DNA of 64,000 nucleotides from Sphingorhabdus sp. Alg231-15 (GTDB taxonomy: Bacteria; Pseudomonadota; Alphaproteobacteria; Sphingomonadales; Sphingomonadaceae), in assembly GCF_900149705.1 (NCBI RefSeq), contig NZ_LT703001.1, forward strand, positions 124,001-188,000, in the 5' to 3' direction. Positions 54,930 through 64,000 of the stretch are shown here, piece by piece (the stretch's first letter is position 1; every line of letters begins with the position of its first letter). Below the pieces are notes generated by a model. It made no database searches. It had not been told where the DNA came from and worked only from the letters and a program-made list of their open reading frames with translations. Both the position numbers and the translations under genes were made by a program.

Positions 54930-55550
54930 CTAAGTTTGGTTTTCAAATATCAGTTTTGTCCACCAGACACCCGCTGACTTGTTGGCCGGTTGAATGGATT
55001 CAGCTTCTTTGTTGTAAAGCGGAACAAGCTGATGGCGCGCCGCCAACTTAATTGTCTCCTCGGCGGAAACCGCAAACATTCTTCTGCTCTTGGGGACAGG
55101 GCCGTGTCTTAGCGACACAAAGAGTTTGGCATTTTGACCAAGCAGACGGGCCACTGCGTCTATTGCTGTTTTCCTCTGATCTTCGTCCAGATGCATCCAC
55201 ACGGCATTGATCATTATGAAATCGAACGTTTCATTCAATTTCCTGATTTTCACCAGATCAGGCAAGCTATCGTCCAGCCATCTAATCGTTGGTGAGGAGT
55301 GCAATCTCATTGCTCCTTCTCGCATTTCTTTGGTTGGTTCGGCTGCGACGACATCATGCCCTCTTTCATCGAACCATGCTGCATCTCGTCCGGTACCCGA
55401 GCCAATATCTAGAATTTTACTAGGCATTTGAGGGAAGTGATCGATTGCTGCGGCATAGCTCTCTTCAAACGAAAGGCTTTCATATTGCTTCAAGAGAACA
55501 GGAGCCTGTTTGGCATAGCCTTCAGTGCCGCTAACAATGGTGTTTTTCAT
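54930..55550 (-). CDS. Class I SAM-dependent methyltransferase
   Basis: The 206-residue protein has motif I ILDIGSGTGRDAAWF (about 46-60), an acidic residue at VVAAEPTKEM, and the strand FDFIMINAVWMHLDEDQR. It resembles Methyltransferase_11/25-type enzymes. The substrate is not known, and it is not closely similar by eye to the methyltransferase at 7183. It is divergent from rpiB. Confidence 0.82.
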   Translation of the reverse strand: MKNTIVSGTEGYAKQAPVLLKQYESLSFEESYAAAIDHFPQMPSKILDIGSGTGRDAAWFDERGHDVVAAEPTKEMREGAMRLHSSPTIRWLDDSLPDLVKIRKLNETFDFIMINAVWMHLDEDQRKTAIDAVARLLGQNAKLFVSLRHGPVPKSRRMFAVSAEETIKLAARHQLVPLYNKEAESIQPANKSAGVWWTKLIFENQT

Positions 55551-55691
55551 ATATGACAGTCTCTTGCGAACTGTTGCCCTTGTCCATTGTAAATTTATCG
55601 TCAGTAGGGGGCAATATTTGGTGGCGCATAAAGGGATCGTCTACTAGATAGCGGGCATTCGATTCTTGTCTGGATATTGAGGACAAAGCTT

Positions 55692-56141
55692 ATGCGTATT
55701 GCCATTGCATCTGACCATGCCGCCATCGACATGAAGGCCGCTTTGGTTGAATGGCTGACTGAGGCCGGGCATGAGGTGGCTGATTTGGGGCCGATGACCA
55801 CGGACAGCGTCGACTATCCAGATTTTGGCTATAAGCTGGCAGAAGCGGTTGCATCGGGAAGCGCAGAACGCGGAGTTGCCCTGTGCGGTTCCGGCATTGG
55901 CATATCAATGGCAGTCAATCGCAATCCGGCTTGTCGCTGCGCTTTGGTTTCAGAAGGCCTTTCGGCCAAGCTGTCTCGCGAGCATAATGACGCGAATGTT
56001 ATTGCCATGGGCGCGCGTCTGGTCGGAATCGAAATCGCAAAAGACTGCCTGAATAATTTCTTGAACACAGAATTTGGTGGAGACCGGCATCAGCGCCGCG
56101 TTGATAAACTGTCCGCACCAACGACCGAAGGAGCAGCGTGA
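55692..56141 (+). CDS. rpiB: Ribose-5-phosphate isomerase B
   Basis: The 149-residue protein is the RpiB/LacAB type: [39 protein letters not shown], and the active-site Cys with anion hole in [16 protein letters not shown]. It interconverts ribose 5-phosphate and ribulose 5-phosphate. ATG 55692, with GAGG upstream, is chosen over TTG 55677. It overlaps glyA by one base. Confidence 0.95.
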   Translation: MRIAIASDHAAIDMKAALVEWLTEAGHEVADLGPMTTDSVDYPDFGYKLAEAVASGSAERGVALCGSGIGISMAVNRNPACRCALVSEGLSAKLSREHNDANVIAMGARLVGIEIAKDCLNNFLNTEFGGDRHQRRVDKLSAPTTEGAA

Positions 56142-57448
56142 TGAGTAATGTCGCAGATATACAGGATATCCGGCCAACCGGGTTTTTCGATTTCTCGGTT
56201 GATGAGAGTGACCCGGCGGTTGCCGGTGCGATCAATGCAGAGATGTCTCGCCAGCAAAATCAGATAGAACTGATCGCTTCTGAAAATATCGTGTCCAAGG
56301 CGGTATTACAGGCGCAAGGCTCTGTGTTCACCAACAAATATGCAGAAGGCTATCCTGGCCGTCGCTATTATCAGGGCTGCGCGCCTTCCGATGATGTCGA
56401 AACATTGGCAATTGATCGTGCCAAGCAGCTATTCAATTGCGGTTTCGCCAATGTGCAGCCGCATTCGGGTGCGCAGGCCAACGGTGCCGTGATGCTGGCG
56501 CTGACCAAGCCGGGTGATACTATTCTCGGCATGTCTCTGGATGCAGGCGGGCATTTGACTCACGGCGCAAAACCCGCGCAATCCGGCAAATGGTTCAACG
56601 CTGTCCAATATGGCGTCAACGAAGATGATCACCTGATCAATTATGAAGAAGTTGAGGCTCTTGCCAAGGAGCATCAACCAAAGCTGATCATCGCTGGTGG
56701 TTCTGCCTATCCGCGCCAGATTGATTTTGCCAAATTCCGTGCAATCGCAGATGCGGTTGGAGCGATCTTCATGGTAGATATGGCACATTTCGCCGGACTG
56801 GTGGCGGCTGGCTATCATCCAAGCCCTCTGGACTTTGCAGATGTGGTCACAACCACGACCCACAAAACATTGCGTGGGCCGCGCGGTGGTTTGGTGCTGA
56901 CTAATGATGAAGCTATTGCAAAGAAGATCAATTCTGCGGTTTTCCCTGGCCTCCAAGGTGGGCCATTAATGCATGTCATCGCAGCTAAAGCGGTCGCTTT
57001 TGGCGAAGCGCTGCGGCCCGAATTTGCCAGCTATTCTTCGGCAGTGATCGAGAATGCGAAAGTTTTGGCCGCGCGCCTGAAAGAGCGCGGCGCAAATGTG
57101 GTTGCTGGCGGGACTGATACGCACCTCGCGCTTATTGATCTGTCGCCACTTGGTATCACCGGGCGTGATGCCGATGAAGCGCTCGAACGCGCGGGTATTA
57201 CGTGCAACAAGAACAGCATTCCCAATGACCCTCAGCCACCCATGAAAACCAGCGGTATCCGTGTAGGGTCGCCAGCAGGCACTACGCGCGGCTTTGGTCC
57301 TGCGGAGTTCCAGATGATTGGCGATATGGTTGCCGATGTTCTCGACGGCTTGCGTGAGAAAGGTGAGAACGGTGACCCGGCTGTAGAAGCGGATGTCCGT
57401 GAACGCGTTCAAGTACTTTGCAACCGTTTCCCGATTTACCCAGAATAA
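56141..57448 (+). CDS. glyA: Serine hydroxymethyltransferase
   Basis: The 435-residue PLP enzyme converts serine to glycine and supplies methylene-tetrahydrofolate. It has [49 protein letters not shown], and the PLP-Lys segment [18 protein letters not shown] 56141 with AAGGAG seven bases upstream is preferred to the adjacent GTG 56138. It heads the run glyA-nrdR-trmJ. Confidence 0.97.
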   Translation: MSNVADIQDIRPTGFFDFSVDESDPAVAGAINAEMSRQQNQIELIASENIVSKAVLQAQGSVFTNKYAEGYPGRRYYQGCAPSDDVETLAIDRAKQLFNCGFANVQPHSGAQANGAVMLALTKPGDTILGMSLDAGGHLTHGAKPAQSGKWFNAVQYGVNEDDHLINYEEVEALAKEHQPKLIIAGGSAYPRQIDFAKFRAIADAVGAIFMVDMAHFAGLVAAGYHPSPLDFADVVTTTTHKTLRGPRGGLVLTNDEAIAKKINSAVFPGLQGGPLMHVIAAKAVAFGEALRPEFASYSSAVIENAKVLAARLKERGANVVAGGTDTHLALIDLSPLGITGRDADEALERAGITCNKNSIPNDPQPPMKTSGIRVGSPAGTTRGFGPAEFQMIGDMVADVLDGLREKGENGDPAVEADVRERVQVLCNRFPIYPE

Positions 57449-57463
57449 GCGAAACAGACTTTT

Positions 57464-57940
57464 ATGCGTTGTCCCTTTTGTGCCCATGATGACAGTCAGG
57501 TAAAAGATAGCCGGCCGACCGAAGATGGTACGACCATCCGGCGTCGTCGGCAGTGCGAAGGCTGCGGCGCTCGCTTCACGACCTTTGAACGAATCCAGCT
57601 TCGCGAAATCACGGTAGTAAAGAGCGAGGATCGGCGCGAGACGTTCGACCGGTCCAAGATCGATTTGTCTGTGTCCCTGGCCTGCCGCAAACGCGGTATT
57701 GCCCAAGAGCAGATGGACCAGCTGGTGTCCGGCATTCAGCGGCAGTTGGAAACAAGCGGTGAAACCGAAATCCCGTCCAAACGCATCGGCGAGATGGTAA
57801 TGGAAGGCCTGAAAGGTCTCGATAGCGTTGCCTATATCCGCTTCGCTTCGGTGTATAAGGATTTTACCGAGGCGAAGGATTTTGAAGAGTTTGCCGGCAG
57901 TGTGAAGGATGTTGGCATTGCTGACACCGGAGGCAAATGA
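57464..57940 (+). CDS. nrdR: Transcriptional repressor NrdR
   Basis: The 158-residue protein has a zinc ribbon (MRCPFC at the start, [16 protein letters not shown]) and an ATP-cone domain (about 50-140, [16 protein letters not shown]). NrdR represses ribonucleotide reductase genes according to bound ATP or dATP. It overlaps trmJ by four bases. No nrd genes or NrdR boxes were noted in the window. Confidence 0.96.
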   Translation: MRCPFCAHDDSQVKDSRPTEDGTTIRRRRQCEGCGARFTTFERIQLREITVVKSEDRRETFDRSKIDLSVSLACRKRGIAQEQMDQLVSGIQRQLETSGETEIPSKRIGEMVMEGLKGLDSVAYIRFASVYKDFTEAKDFEEFAGSVKDVGIADTGGK

Positions 57941-58668
57941 GCAGCCGCAAACCTGTTATAATTTTGGTGAAGCCGCAGCTGGGCGAGAATATCGGCAAGG
58001 CGGCTCGTGCGATGCTCAATTTTGGCCTGACTGATATGCGAATTGTCGATCCGCGTGATGGTTGGCCCAATCCGTCCGCTGGTCCGACAGCGGCGGGTGC
58101 GGATAGTGTTTTGGAAGATGCGCAGGTTTTTGCCACGACTGCAGAGGCCGTTGCGGACTGTTCGCATGTCTATGCGACCACGGTGCGGAAGCGCGGTATG
58201 ACCAAAGAAATTTTGACACCCGCAGAAGCCGCAGCAGAGATGGCTTCGGCCAGCGGAAAATGCGCTATATTGTTCGGCCCAGAACGGTCAGGCCTCGAAG
58301 TGGTTGATGTGGAACTGTCTCGCAAGATCATTACTGTACCAATCAATCCGGATTTTGGTTCCCTCAATCTTGCGCAAGCCGTCATATTGGTGGCTTACGA
58401 GCTTTCCAAGTTGGACAATGCCGGAACGGTGCAGCCTACAGTCGAGACAAAAAAACGAGAACCGGCACCTCAAATCGAGCTGGACCGCTTTTACGAGCAT
58501 CTGGAGCGAGCGTTGGATGGTGCTGGCTATTTTTATCCGCCGGATCGTGCGCCAGCGACCAAGGTGACATTGCGCAATATGGTCACCAAACCGGCGTGGA
58601 CCAATGAAGAGGTCCAGACATGGCGCGGTGTGCTCAGCTCTCTCGAAAAGCCATTTGTTAAAAAATGA
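57937..58668 (+). CDS. trmJ: tRNA 2'-O-methyltransferase TrmJ-type (SPOUT)
   Basis: The 243-residue protein has the SPOUT motifs: [20 protein letters not shown] (motif 1), [12 protein letters not shown] (motif 2) and [20 protein letters not shown] (motif 3), which form the SAM-binding knot. This is the pattern of TrmJ, which methylates the ribose at position 32 of tRNAs; a related rRNA target is not excluded. It ends 12 bases from the convergent chorismate mutase gene. Confidence 0.92.
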   Translation: MSSRKPVIILVKPQLGENIGKAARAMLNFGLTDMRIVDPRDGWPNPSAGPTAAGADSVLEDAQVFATTAEAVADCSHVYATTVRKRGMTKEILTPAEAAAEMASASGKCAILFGPERSGLEVVDVELSRKIITVPINPDFGSLNLAQAVILVAYELSKLDNAGTVQPTVETKKREPAPQIELDRFYEHLERALDGAGYFYPPDRAPATKVTLRNMVTKPAWTNEEVQTWRGVLSSLEKPFVKK

Positions 58669-58680
58669 ACTTTTAACCGG

Positions 58681-58992
58681 TCAGCTGTCTCTCATCTGAT
58701 CCCATTTTTCGAGTTCATAGCTGATCGATGTTTCGATCAACATTTCCCAGATCGCGGCCATGGTAGGAACCGGAATACCAGCGGTACTGGCAAGCTGTTT
58801 CACGTTATCGAGTACCTTTGCCTTTCGCCCTTCGTCACGAACGGTGGTGCGATCCACTTTGATCCGCGCAGCAGCGTCCATACAGGCAAAGCGCTGGGTC
58901 ATCAGGGCGATAAGTTCGCCATCAATACGGTCCACTTGTTCGCGGACATCTGTCATGGTTTCCATAGGTGGAAGCGGGGTCGTTTTTGTCAT
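58681..58992 (-). CDS. Chorismate mutase (AroQ type)
   Basis: The 103-residue protein is an AroQ-fold chorismate mutase: VREQVDRIDGELIALMTQRF, ARIKVDRTTVRDEGRKAKVL and an acidic helix with WEMLIETSISYELEKWD. It converts chorismate to prephenate for Phe and Tyr synthesis. The conserved Arg, Lys and Glu residues of the AroQ site are in place. ATG 58992 with AGG eight bases upstream is preferred to the longer frame. It carries no signal peptide. Confidence 0.92.
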   Translation of the reverse strand: MTKTTPLPPMETMTDVREQVDRIDGELIALMTQRFACMDAAARIKVDRTTVRDEGRKAKVLDNVKQLASTAGIPVPTMAAIWEMLIETSISYELEKWDQMRDS

Positions 58993-59211
58993 GTCAGCGC
59001 CTTTAGTCACTGCGACTGCTCAAGTCGAGCAATGATGGGGATTTTAGTGCGATTTTTGGACCTGCAGATGCTTGACAATCGCTTATTAGATCGTCATAGG
59101 CCGCGTCTTGCAATTGGCTCCGCACCCCGGTGAAGCGGTAGCCGCGTTAATCCAGTAGGGTTTTCGGTGCATTCCGGGACGAATAGACATAGCAAATTAG
59201 GAGTCATTGAA

Positions 59212-59826
59212 ATGACAAAGCGTACCAGCTCGAAATATAAACTTGACCGCCGCATGGGCGAAAATATTTGGGGTCGCCCAAAATCACCTGTCAATCGCCG
59301 CGACTATGGTCCGGGCCAGCACGGTCAGCGCCGCAAAGGCAAACTGTCTGACTACGGTATTCAGCTGCGCGCCAAGCAGAAGCTGAAAGGCTATTATGGC
59401 GACGTGACGGAGAAACAATTCAAGCGCGCTTACAAAGAAGCATCAAGCATGAAAGGCGATACCAGCCAGAACCTAATCGGTCTGCTGGAGCAGCGTTTGG
59501 ACATGGTTGTTTACCGCGCCAAGTTCACACCAACAATTTTTGCTGCTCGTCAACTCGTCAGCCACGGCCACATTCGTGTGAACGGCGTAAAATGTAACGT
59601 TGCTTCGCGCAAAGTGCAGCCCGGTGACGTTGTTTCCTTGAGCGACAAAGCCAAAGAGATGCTGCTGGTTATTGAGGCTCAGAGCCTGCCAGAGCGTGAA
59701 ATTCCGGAATATGTCACGCCAGACGGAACCGACAAGGTTACCTATGTCCGCGTTCCTACTTTGGACGAAGTGCCTTATCCGGTGACGATGGAACCCAATC
59801 TGGTGGTCGAATTCTATTCGCGCTAA
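59212..59826 (+). CDS. rpsD: 30S ribosomal protein S4
   Basis: The 204-residue protein is S4: [60 protein letters not shown], and the RNA-binding S4 domain ([29 protein letters not shown]). ATG 59212 with TAGGAG upstream gives the standard start. It is a single gene here, closed by a strong terminator. Confidence 0.98.
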   Translation: MTKRTSSKYKLDRRMGENIWGRPKSPVNRRDYGPGQHGQRRKGKLSDYGIQLRAKQKLKGYYGDVTEKQFKRAYKEASSMKGDTSQNLIGLLEQRLDMVVYRAKFTPTIFAARQLVSHGHIRVNGVKCNVASRKVQPGDVVSLSDKAKEMLLVIEAQSLPEREIPEYVTPDGTDKVTYVRVPTLDEVPYPVTMEPNLVVEFYSR

Positions 59827-59843
59827 TTGGCATTGTGATATTC

Positions 59844-59879
59844 AAAAAAAAGGGCGGCCCGTTGGAGCCGCCCTTTTTT
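59844..59879. terminator. Bidirectional terminator between rpsD and the S9 peptidase gene
   Basis: AGGGCGGC (59851-59858) pairs with GCCGCCCT (59867-59874) around an eight-base loop, flanked by an A run on the left and a T run on the right. It can therefore act as an intrinsic terminator for rpsD on the plus strand and for the convergent gene on the minus strand. Confidence 0.93.
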
Positions 59880-59895
59880 GTATCATTGTACTGCG

Positions 59896-61854
59896 CTATT
59901 TTGGCAGGAAACTAGAAGATTTTTCCAGCATGTCTATTCTGACGTCAGAGCGCCGCAGGCTATGGGCTAGCCCTTTATATTCAACGAAAGTAACAGTTTT
60001 TCCAGCACCACGAAGTTTGTTTTCCATGAGTTTGGAATGGTTGATTCTGACATTTCGGTCATAGTCGCCATGAAACAGCATCACTGGTGCCTTCATTTTG
60101 GCGACATTCTGTGCTGGTGATCCCTCTTTGATATGTGGACCGTTACCTATCCGATCGTCGGCGACCGCACTGTTATAATAGTTGTTATTGTTCCGTTTTT
60201 TCAAAGACAGATCGGTAACTGGCGCGATTGCGACAACTGCCTTGAACAAATCAGGATAGGTCGCCGCCGATTGCAACGCGGCATATCCACCATAGGACCA
60301 TCCGACGATCGATAGCGCTTCTGGTTTTGCAATTCCTTGATCAATCAACCACTGGCCGCCCGCGGAGATATCGCCGATCGCAGTACGCCAGGACTTATAA
60401 CCGTTATTCAAGAACCATTGCTCACCATATCCGGTCGATCCGCGAAAATTGGGCTGTAAAACCGCAAAGCCCTGGCTGACGTAAAACTGTGCCAACCAAT
60501 CAAACCCCCATTCATCACGGGCTTCTGGTCCACCATGGGGCATCACGATTGCTGGTATATTTTTTGGGGATACACCAACGGGTAACGTCAAATAGCCAGG
60601 TATCATTGTGCCGTCAGCGGCGGGATAGGATACCGGTTTGACTTGAGCGAGCTTATTGTTCTCGACGGCAGGGCGCACACCCAAGAGAGGCCGCAATTGC
60701 TTTGTGGTCTTGTCGAACAGAAAATATTGTCCCGGATCAATATCGGAACCAGCCCAGATCAATAGCTTGTTTTCATCCAGGCTCGCGTCTGCAAATTGGA
60801 TGGAATAGTCTTTTCCAAGCGCCTTACCCAAAGCAGAGGCGAGTCTTTCCAAGGCCGGATCAAAATAGACTCCTTGCCGCTTTTCAGTCGCATAGCTTAC
60901 ACCGACAACCCTTTGGTTTCGACCTATTCTGATCAATCCATCCACATCAACTTCATCATGCGCGAACACGACCTTTCGTTCGCCGCTTCCATCTAAAGAA
61001 ATTGATAATAACGCCCTGCGGCCCTTATGCGGTGCAAATCCGTATACACGATTAGTTTTGGGATCGACCGCATAGGGATTAAATCCGGTGCGATTTGCAT
61101 AATCAAGCTTTCCGAGAGATCGCCAATCATTGTCAGATTGGTAAAAATATTTGATTTGACCGCTATCGAGTTCCGTGCTGCCTTTCTTGATCCTGCTTCC
61201 TTTTATACGGACATTGCCGAGACCATCGGTGATATATTCAACGGCTTCCTGTTTGGGTCGTTCGACCATTTTTGCTTTTCCGGTCAGCGTGTCGATCTTC
61301 TCAACAGCCAGTCCCCGACCGAGTTTTGCAATTCTTGTGCGGGCATTAGCCTCTTCCAGATGATAGCGGGTCATTAGCACCGCATTGTCTTCCTGTGGCA
61401 GCCAGTCGACAATACTGCCTCCACCTAAGCTATAACCGATTGCATTCCTTGCTTGTTTCTTGCTCAGCAGCTTGGGATTGCTGCCGTCGGCGTTAACCGC
61501 GAACACGCTCGAAAAACCATAAATATCGCCGGCATATTCTTCTAGGCCTCCAATTTTACAGGCTAAGCGTTCGTTCGAAACCCACCCACACCAAAATAAG
61601 CTTTCAGGATCGCCAGATGATGTCGTTACCCGAACCGGCTCATTCCCTTTCGTCAGATCAATGGAATAGAGGTCAGTTTGCAATCCGGGGCCCGGAGAAA
61701 TAAATGCAATTCTAGTACCATCAGGAGAAAGGCTAATGTCTTGAATAGCCGGCATTGAGCCGAAAATTGTGGCCTGATCGTTGGCCAATACTGGTGTCGC
61801 AACAGAACTCGCGAGAATAGAAACCGCGACTAACGGCTTAGTGATGTTTAACAA
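59896..61854 (-). CDS. S9-family prolyl oligopeptidase-type serine peptidase (second)
   Basis: The 652-residue exported protein has a signal peptide (ending TPVLA), a beta-propeller region (about 30-390) and an alpha/beta-hydrolase domain. The triad is Ser520 in VGWSYGGYAAL, Asp599 in FHGDYDRNVR and His631 in YKGLAHSL. MPHGGPEARDEWGFDW and FRGSTGYGEQWFLNNG are shared in form with the enzyme at 24517-26577, so the two are paralogues. It probably degrades peptides in the periplasm. Confidence 0.9.
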   Translation of the reverse strand: MLNITKPLVAVSILASSVATPVLANDQATIFGSMPAIQDISLSPDGTRIAFISPGPGLQTDLYSIDLTKGNEPVRVTTSSGDPESLFWCGWVSNERLACKIGGLEEYAGDIYGFSSVFAVNADGSNPKLLSKKQARNAIGYSLGGGSIVDWLPQEDNAVLMTRYHLEEANARTRIAKLGRGLAVEKIDTLTGKAKMVERPKQEAVEYITDGLGNVRIKGSRIKKGSTELDSGQIKYFYQSDNDWRSLGKLDYANRTGFNPYAVDPKTNRVYGFAPHKGRRALLSISLDGSGERKVVFAHDEVDVDGLIRIGRNQRVVGVSYATEKRQGVYFDPALERLASALGKALGKDYSIQFADASLDENKLLIWAGSDIDPGQYFLFDKTTKQLRPLLGVRPAVENNKLAQVKPVSYPAADGTMIPGYLTLPVGVSPKNIPAIVMPHGGPEARDEWGFDWLAQFYVSQGFAVLQPNFRGSTGYGEQWFLNNGYKSWRTAIGDISAGGQWLIDQGIAKPEALSIVGWSYGGYAALQSAATYPDLFKAVVAIAPVTDLSLKKRNNNNYYNSAVADDRIGNGPHIKEGSPAQNVAKMKAPVMLFHGDYDRNVRINHSKLMENKLRGAGKTVTFVEYKGLAHSLRRSDVRIDMLEKSSSFLPK

Positions 61855-62042
61855 TGATGCCCCCTAATTATACAATACTGTAAACTTTGTAATCCGACCA
61901 CTATCAGCATGAGCAATTAAGAACGCAAGCGCAAATCTGTATTTCAGAATATTTTGGACTTGCGCACAGCTTGCGCTTGCTATCGGTCTCTGCCACTAAT
62001 CTCGGCATAGCCGTGAGGCAAAGTTTGATATGAGGATTTGAA

Positions 62043-63719
62043 ATGCAAAAGAAATGGTTTGCCCTTGCGCTGATACCGGCGCTGGCTTTGACAGCATGTA
62101 AGAAAGTGGAGAGCCCAGAAAACGGCGCACCGTTGCCAGAAGTTGCTGCGCCGGAATTGTCGCTTGATACGATGCGCGATATTACACAGGAACTTTCATC
62201 TGATGCTTTTGAAGGCCGTGCTCCGGGCACAATAGGGGAAGAAAAAACCCTTGCTTTGCTGACCCAGAAATTTGCCGAAGCCGGCATCGAACCAGGCAAT
62301 GGTGATAGCTGGTTTCAGGATGTCCCATTGGTCGAGATTGAGGCCAAAAACGTGTCCGATCTGACCATCAAGGGTGGCACTGGAGACATGAACTTTAAAT
62401 ATGGTCCTGAGATGGTTATCACATCCTATCAAGAGCAGCCAAAAATTGAAGTTGTCGATAGCGAGTTGGTTTTTGTCGGCTACGGCATTAATGCGCCTGA
62501 GCGCGAGTGGAATGACTACGAGGGTGTAGACGTCAAAGGCAAAACCGTTGTCATCCTGGTCAACGATCCTGATTTCGGTACCGAAAGCCTGGAAGGAGAA
62601 TTTGGCGGGCGGGCGATGACCTATTATGGCCGCTGGACCTATAAATATGAGGAAGCAGCGCGTCAGGGCGCGGCGGCGGCCTTGATCATTCATGATACTG
62701 CACCGGCGGCTTATGGCTGGAATGTGGTGGAATCGAGTTGGAGTGGTCCGCAATTCTATGCGCAGTCAGCCAATGGCGGTGCCGATCAGACGAAGGCGAA
62801 TGGCTGGGTTCAAAAAGAGGTCGCTTCGAAGGTTTTTGCGAGTGCCGGTCAAGATCTGGAAGCGATGATGACCGCCGCGAAAACCAAAGATTTCAAAGCC
62901 GTGCCGCTTGGCCTGACTGCTTCGATGTCCTTTGAAAATGATATTAGCAAGATGGACAGCAAAAACGTCATCGGCTTGATCAAGGGTAAGACCCGGCCCG
63001 ATGAATATGTGCTCTACACTGCGCATTGGGATCATCTGGGGCGCTGCAAGCCGGCACCAGACGGTGATGATATTTGTAACGGCGCTGTCGACAATGCGAC
63101 CGGAACCGCAGCATTGGTCGCTCTGGCTGAAGCACATGTCAAAGCAGGCGCACCGGATCGCAGTATTGTTTTTCTGGCGGTAACGGCGGAAGAATCCGGT
63201 CTGTTAGGCTCGAAATATTATGCCGAAAATCCAATCTATCCGCTCAACAAGACGGTTGGCGGTGTGAACATGGATGCCTTTGGCATGGCTGGTCCTGCGA
63301 AAAATATAGTGGTGGTTGGTAAGGGTAAATCACAGCTTGATCGTTATCTTGAAGGCGCGCTGACTGTTGACGGGCGAACTGCCGAAGCAGAGCCGACACC
63401 TGAAAAGGGCTTTTACTATCGCTCCGACCATTTCAGCTTCGCTAAGCTGGGTGTTCCGATGATCTATTTCGAAGGTGGCGAAGACCTTGTTGAAGGTGGT
63501 CGTGAAGCAGGAGAAGCGGTGAGCAAGGACTATACCGAGAACCGTTACCACGGACCAAAGGATGAGTTTAATCCGGATTGGAACTGGGACGGTGTTATGG
63601 GCGACCTGAAAGTCTATTATACGGTTGCACGGATGCTGGCGATGACGGAGGATTGGCCGAACTGGAATGACGGTGACGAATTCCGGGATATTCGTGACAA
63701 GAGCCGCGCCGGGGCCTAG
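62043..63719 (+). CDS. M28-family zinc peptidase, lipoprotein
   Basis: The 558-residue protein has a lipoprotein signal (ALALTAC, lipidated Cys at about 19), a PA-type insert (about 110-260) and an M28 catalytic domain. The dizinc ligands are visible in order: His in YTAHWDHLG, bridging Asp in GAVDNATGTA, the Glu pair in TAEESGLLGS, Asp in GGVNMDAFG and His in YRSDHFSFAKLG. It is probably an aminopeptidase or glutamate carboxypeptidase-like enzyme anchored in the envelope, a functional neighbour of the S9 peptidase on the other side of the 188-base divergent gap. Confidence 0.92.
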   Translation: MQKKWFALALIPALALTACKKVESPENGAPLPEVAAPELSLDTMRDITQELSSDAFEGRAPGTIGEEKTLALLTQKFAEAGIEPGNGDSWFQDVPLVEIEAKNVSDLTIKGGTGDMNFKYGPEMVITSYQEQPKIEVVDSELVFVGYGINAPEREWNDYEGVDVKGKTVVILVNDPDFGTESLEGEFGGRAMTYYGRWTYKYEEAARQGAAAALIIHDTAPAAYGWNVVESSWSGPQFYAQSANGGADQTKANGWVQKEVASKVFASAGQDLEAMMTAAKTKDFKAVPLGLTASMSFENDISKMDSKNVIGLIKGKTRPDEYVLYTAHWDHLGRCKPAPDGDDICNGAVDNATGTAALVALAEAHVKAGAPDRSIVFLAVTAEESGLLGSKYYAENPIYPLNKTVGGVNMDAFGMAGPAKNIVVVGKGKSQLDRYLEGALTVDGRTAEAEPTPEKGFYYRSDHFSFAKLGVPMIYFEGGEDLVEGGREAGEAVSKDYTENRYHGPKDEFNPDWNWDGVMGDLKVYYTVARMLAMTEDWPNWNDGDEFRDIRDKSRAGA

Positions 63720-63741
63720 TCGCTAACCTTTTGGATAGACC

Positions 63742-64000
63742 ATGAGATGGCCAGCCGAATGGGAGCCGCATGAAGCAGTCTGGATTGGCTTTCCCGGCAA
63801 TCCCATAGAATGGCCCGAGCAATTGGAGGAGGCGCAGCGCGAAGTTGCCGCCTTCGCCAATGCCATTTGCGACAATGGTGATGGCGAGCAAGTTGTACTT
63901 GTGTGTCGTGATAAACAGGATGTTGATACAGCTACAGCAATGGTTGATGACCCAGTTCACATCATCAATGAGGCATTTGGTGACATCTGGTTGCGCGACA
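63742..64000 (+). CDS. aguA: Agmatine deiminase / peptidylarginine deiminase family, N-terminal part
   Basis: The frame starts at ATG 63742 and runs off the window; 86 residues are seen. MRWPAEWEPHEAVWIGFPGN and FGDIWLRD at the edge match the start of the agmatine deiminase family (the guanidine-binding Trp-Glu and Trp-Leu-Arg-Asp segments). Such enzymes convert agmatine to N-carbamoylputrescine in polyamine synthesis. The catalytic Cys lies beyond the window. Confidence 0.8.
   Translation, partial: MRWPAEWEPHEAVWIGFPGNPIEWPEQLEEAQREVAAFANAICDNGDGEQVVLVCRDKQDVDTATAMVDDPVHIINEAFGDIWLRD

Noticed and set aside
1-64000. Mobile elements, prophage genes, CRISPR arrays and attachment sites
   Set aside because: No transposase, integrase, cas gene, regularly spaced repeat or direct repeat around tRNA-His was seen.

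Overview
The window reads as a continuous stretch of chromosome from a sphingomonad-type alphaproteobacterium (Sphingomonadales, perhaps near Sphingopyxis, Sphingorhabdus or Parasphingorhabdus; the genus is a guess). The clues are a protein ending in a PEPxxWA-type sorting signal (655-1203), the cell-cycle kinase CckA, a recA gene behind an alphaproteobacterial LexA box (GTTC-N7-GTTC), and a bamA-ompH-fabZ run without the lipid A genes lpxD and lpxA. That absence fits a lineage whose outer leaflet carries glycosphingolipids instead of LPS. No insertion sequence, prophage, integrase, CRISPR array or rRNA gene was seen. Almost all of the DNA is accounted for by housekeeping genes in tightly overlapping operons.

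Layout. 1-7.1 kb is the most accessory-looking part: the end of a PPK2 polyphosphate kinase, the sorting-signal protein, and then an orphan ShlB/FhaC-type outer-membrane secretion protein divergent from a FecR-domain protein with a 19-unit acidic repeat, followed by a CHASE2-GGDEF(degenerate)-EAL protein. 7.2-22.3 kb holds a methyltransferase, a lytic transglycosylase, the overlapping run dapA-smpB-DUF2062-cckA, recA, a GST, alaS, a CPA2-type K+/H+ antiporter and icd. 22.4-28.5 kb holds psd-pssA (phosphatidylethanolamine synthesis), a small membrane ORF, an S9 peptidase, a MAPEG protein and a PAP2 phosphatase.

28.7-40.4 kb is the translation and envelope block: rpsB, tsf, pyrH, frr, uppS, cdsA, dxr, rseP, bamA, ompH, fabZ and rpmE. 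Several junctions overlap by 1-4 bases, and there are clear hairpins around rpsB, tsf and pyrH. 40.4-44.7 kb holds an antisense 5-oxoprolinase operon (an NRAMP-like transporter, pxpA, pxpB, pxpC) and a prolyl-4-hydroxylase-like oxygenase. 44.7-46.6 kb has gspJ and gspK of a type II secretion system and tRNA-His. 46.7-52.8 kb has a leucine-dehydrogenase-type enzyme and the cytochrome c maturation run ccmC-D-E-F-G-H-I, without ccmA or ccmB. 53-64 kb has kup, a methyltransferase, rpiB-glyA-nrdR-trmJ, chorismate mutase, rpsD, a second S9 peptidase, an M28 peptidase lipoprotein and the start of an agmatine-deiminase-family gene.

No wholly new system can be asserted from sequence alone. The best candidates for a second look are the ShlB / FecR-acidic-repeat / CHASE2-EAL locus and the NRAMP homologue that has lost the canonical metal-binding residues and sits in the 5-oxoprolinase operon. 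Start codons were moved from the longest open frame where a ribosome binding site or family alignment favoured another start; this is stated in the entries.
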